Source: Desulfobacterales bacterium (GTDB lineage: Bacteria > Desulfobacterota > Desulfobacteria > Desulfobacterales > C00003060). Taken from it: a stretch of DNA of 7,248 nucleotides. The position numbers were made by a program, and so were the translations under genes. Of this stretch, positions 6,096 to 7,248 are shown one piece after another (the first letter of the stretch is position 1; the number at the start of each line of letters is the position of its first letter). The stretch is from positions 1 to 7,248 of the forward strand of contig JAUWMM010000085.1 in assembly GCA_030613145.1 (NCBI GenBank), read 5' to 3'. The notes beneath the pieces are model-generated. The model was not told the origin of the DNA. It searched no databases and worked only from the letters and a program-made list of their open reading frames with translations.

Positions 6096-7049
6096 TTACC
6101 CCAGGTCACCGGCCACGCGGCTCTGTCCTTGCAGCGCCCCCTTCAGGGCTGCGATTGCTACCTCAAGCTGGTCGTCGCTGGGCTCACGCGTGGTCAGTTT
6201 CTGTACCCACAGGCCCGGCAAAACCGCCAAACGAACCAGACCCCGGTCCATGTTTCTGCTGCTGAATTTTATCATTTCATAGACCAAACCAGCAATGGGA
6301 ACCATGAACAGCACCTTCATAACAATTGCGATTACCTGGTTCATGACACCGGGAACATCATACAAGGACGGTGCAAAGGGAAATACGATCGAAAAGAAAA
6401 AAATGCTTATCACCAGCACAAACAATATGAAGGCAGTACCGCACCTGGGATGAAGCGTTGAAAATCTCTTGGCGTTCTCAACGGTCAGGGCCTCTCCTGC
6501 TTCGTATGCAAAAACAGACTTGTGTTCTGCACCATGGTATTCAAAGATTCGCCTAATCTCCTTGAAAAACGATATGAGCCAGACATAGCCAATGAAAATT
6601 ATGATTTTCACAGCCCCATCGATCAGATGAAAAAGAAGGTGCTCAACGCCCAGCCTTACACCAAATAAACGGCCAACGAGGCCGCTGATCACATGAGGCA
6701 AAATCACAAACAGGACAACCCCTGCCCCAAGCCCTGCAAAGATGGTAAAAAACAGGGCCCAGCCTCCCATTGATTCCTCCTCTTCCTCTAAGGCCTGATT
6801 GGCTGAAAAGGTCAGTGCCTGCATGCCATTGATCAGGGATTCAAGCATGATAAGGCTGCCTCTGACAAGAGGCCATTTGAGAAATGTCCATCGCTCAGAC
6901 AAGGAATGCCATCTGTCCTCCTTGACCAATATCTCGCCATTTGGACGACGCAGTGCAATAGCCATGCTCTTGGGCGCCCTCATCATCACGCCCTCAATCA
7001 CTGCCTGCCCACCCACATGAATGTCTTTATGTTCCGTCTTGAACACCAT
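6096..7049 (-). CDS. DUF1385 family membrane protein (YqhQ-like), function unknown
   Basis: The N-terminus contains the family hallmark VGGQAVIEGVMMRAPKSMAI (12-31), followed by RRPNGEI. The middle has EYHGAEHKSVFAYE (170-183) and STLHPRCGTAFILFVLVIS (197-215), both typical of the family. Hydrophobic segments at about 98-120, 140-163, 205-228 and 236-256 suggest a polytopic inner-membrane protein. The conserved His/Glu/Cys pattern (HGAEHK, HPRCG) could bind a metal or form an active site, but this is speculation. At 317 residues it has normal length. The ATG at 7049 is the only sensible start: an in-frame TAG lies ten codons upstream and the GGQAVIEG block begins at residue 13. No Shine-Dalgarno lies at normal distance; AGGGGGAA is about 20 bases away. 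Association with prfA and prmC recurs in several lineages, from memory, but a role in translation is not established. Confidence 0.93.
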   Translation of the reverse strand: MVFKTEHKDIHVGGQAVIEGVMMRAPKSMAIALRRPNGEILVKEDRWHSLSERWTFLKWPLVRGSLIMLESLINGMQALTFSANQALEEEEESMGGWALFFTIFAGLGAGVVLFVILPHVISGLVGRLFGVRLGVEHLLFHLIDGAVKIIIFIGYVWLISFFKEIRRIFEYHGAEHKSVFAYEAGEALTVENAKRFSTLHPRCGTAFILFVLVISIFFFSIVFPFAPSLYDVPGVMNQVIAIVMKVLFMVPIAGLVYEMIKFSSRNMDRGLVRLAVLPGLWVQKLTTREPSDDQLEVAIAALKGALQGQSRVAGDLG

Positions 7050-7089
7050 AAGCGCTGAATGTAGGGCTTCCCCCTAACCCGGATAAACC

Positions 7090-7248
7090 GGAAATACGAA
7101 GCACGAAATTCGAAACTTGAAACAAATCCAAAATACAAATGTTCGAATGTTCAAAACATGGAATCCAAGTTATTTGACATGATTATGGTTGTGGATTCAG
7201 TTTTGGTCATTTGCATTTTGAAAATTGAAAATTTGTTTCGGATTTCGA
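7090..7248. repeat. Large imperfect inverted repeat (CGAAATTCGAAAC-type), truncated by the window edge
   Basis: The left end CGAAATTCGAAAC (7104-7116) is mirrored by GTTTCGGATTTCG (7235-7247), and the innermost arms GAATCC (7161-7166) and GGATTC (7193-7198) enclose a 26-base loop. Between them the arms share blocks such as CAAAAT-x-CAAATG with small gaps, so the arms are about 55-63 bases. Sequence to the left (GGAAATACGAAGCACGAAA, 7090-7108) looks like an extension of the same element, whose right counterpart would lie outside the window. No open reading frame is present, so it is a non-coding, possibly MITE-like intergenic element. Similar GAAATTCGAAAC strings are familiar to me from deltaproteobacterial and planctomycete genomes, but this is recollection only. 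Confidence 0.7.
7182..7210 (-). promoter_or_regulatory. Possible promoter for DUF1385-prfA-prmC, lying inside the inverted repeat
   Basis: On the minus strand ATGACC (7210-7205, 4 of 6 to TTGACA) and CATAAT (7187-7182, 5 of 6 to TATAAT) are separated by 17 bases and point towards the DUF1385 gene about 130 bases away. The region is AT-rich, so chance matches are common. Transcription could instead come from a gene beyond the right edge. No other better promoter is visible in 7050-7248. Confidence 0.25.

Noticed and set aside
7174..7179. Perfect TTGACA on the plus strand in the right-hand repeat
   Set aside because: No -10-like hexamer at 16-18 bases downstream, and there is no plus-strand gene in view.
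1..7248. CRISPR arrays, tRNA or rRNA genes, phage or transposase genes, toxin-antitoxin or defence genes
   Set aside because: None seen on either strand; all substantial coding sequence is assigned to conserved housekeeping families.

Overview
The window carries a compact run of housekeeping genes, all on the minus strand, and looks like ordinary bacterial core genome. Gene order rpsB-tsf-pyrH-frr-uppS-cdsA is widely conserved in bacteria. A DUF1385 membrane protein followed by prfA and prmC is an arrangement I associate with Deltaproteobacteria/Desulfobacterota and Firmicutes. Balanced base composition, a short EF-Ts, and intergenic repeats of a style I recall from sulfate-reducing deltaproteobacteria point to Desulfobacterota. 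That placement is an inference; no rRNA gene is present to confirm it.

Reading in the direction of transcription (right to left), the right edge (7050-7248) is an intergenic region holding a large imperfect inverted repeat that runs off the window. Next comes a DUF1385 membrane protein (6096-7049), then prfA (release factor 1) and prmC (the methyltransferase that modifies the release-factor GGQ motif), which overlap. A 280-base gap (3824-4103) follows. It contains an 8-bp tandem repeat, a candidate promoter, and a structured leader for rpsB. Then come rpsB (ribosomal protein S2), tsf (EF-Ts), pyrH (UMP kinase), frr (ribosome recycling factor) and uppS (undecaprenyl diphosphate synthase), with junctions that overlap or are only a few bases apart. 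A 186-base gap (108-293) with a second inverted-repeat family separates uppS from the start of cdsA (CDP-diglyceride synthase), which is cut by the left edge. This cdsA fragment is short but its N-terminus is recognisable.

Functionally the genes cover successive translation steps: small-subunit assembly (S2), elongation (EF-Ts), termination (RF1 and its modifier PrmC) and recycling (RRF). They are joined to pyrimidine nucleotide supply (PyrH) and lipid/cell-wall precursor synthesis (UppS, CdsA).

I found no clearly new multi-gene system. The most interesting non-coding signal is in the rpsB leader (3854-3913), where the minus-strand RNA can form either a classic H-type pseudoknot or a mutually exclusive 9-bp hairpin about 20 nt before the rpsB ribosome binding site; this is a candidate S2 autoregulatory element. 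In addition, each of the three gaps longer than 100 bp contains a different short repeat family.
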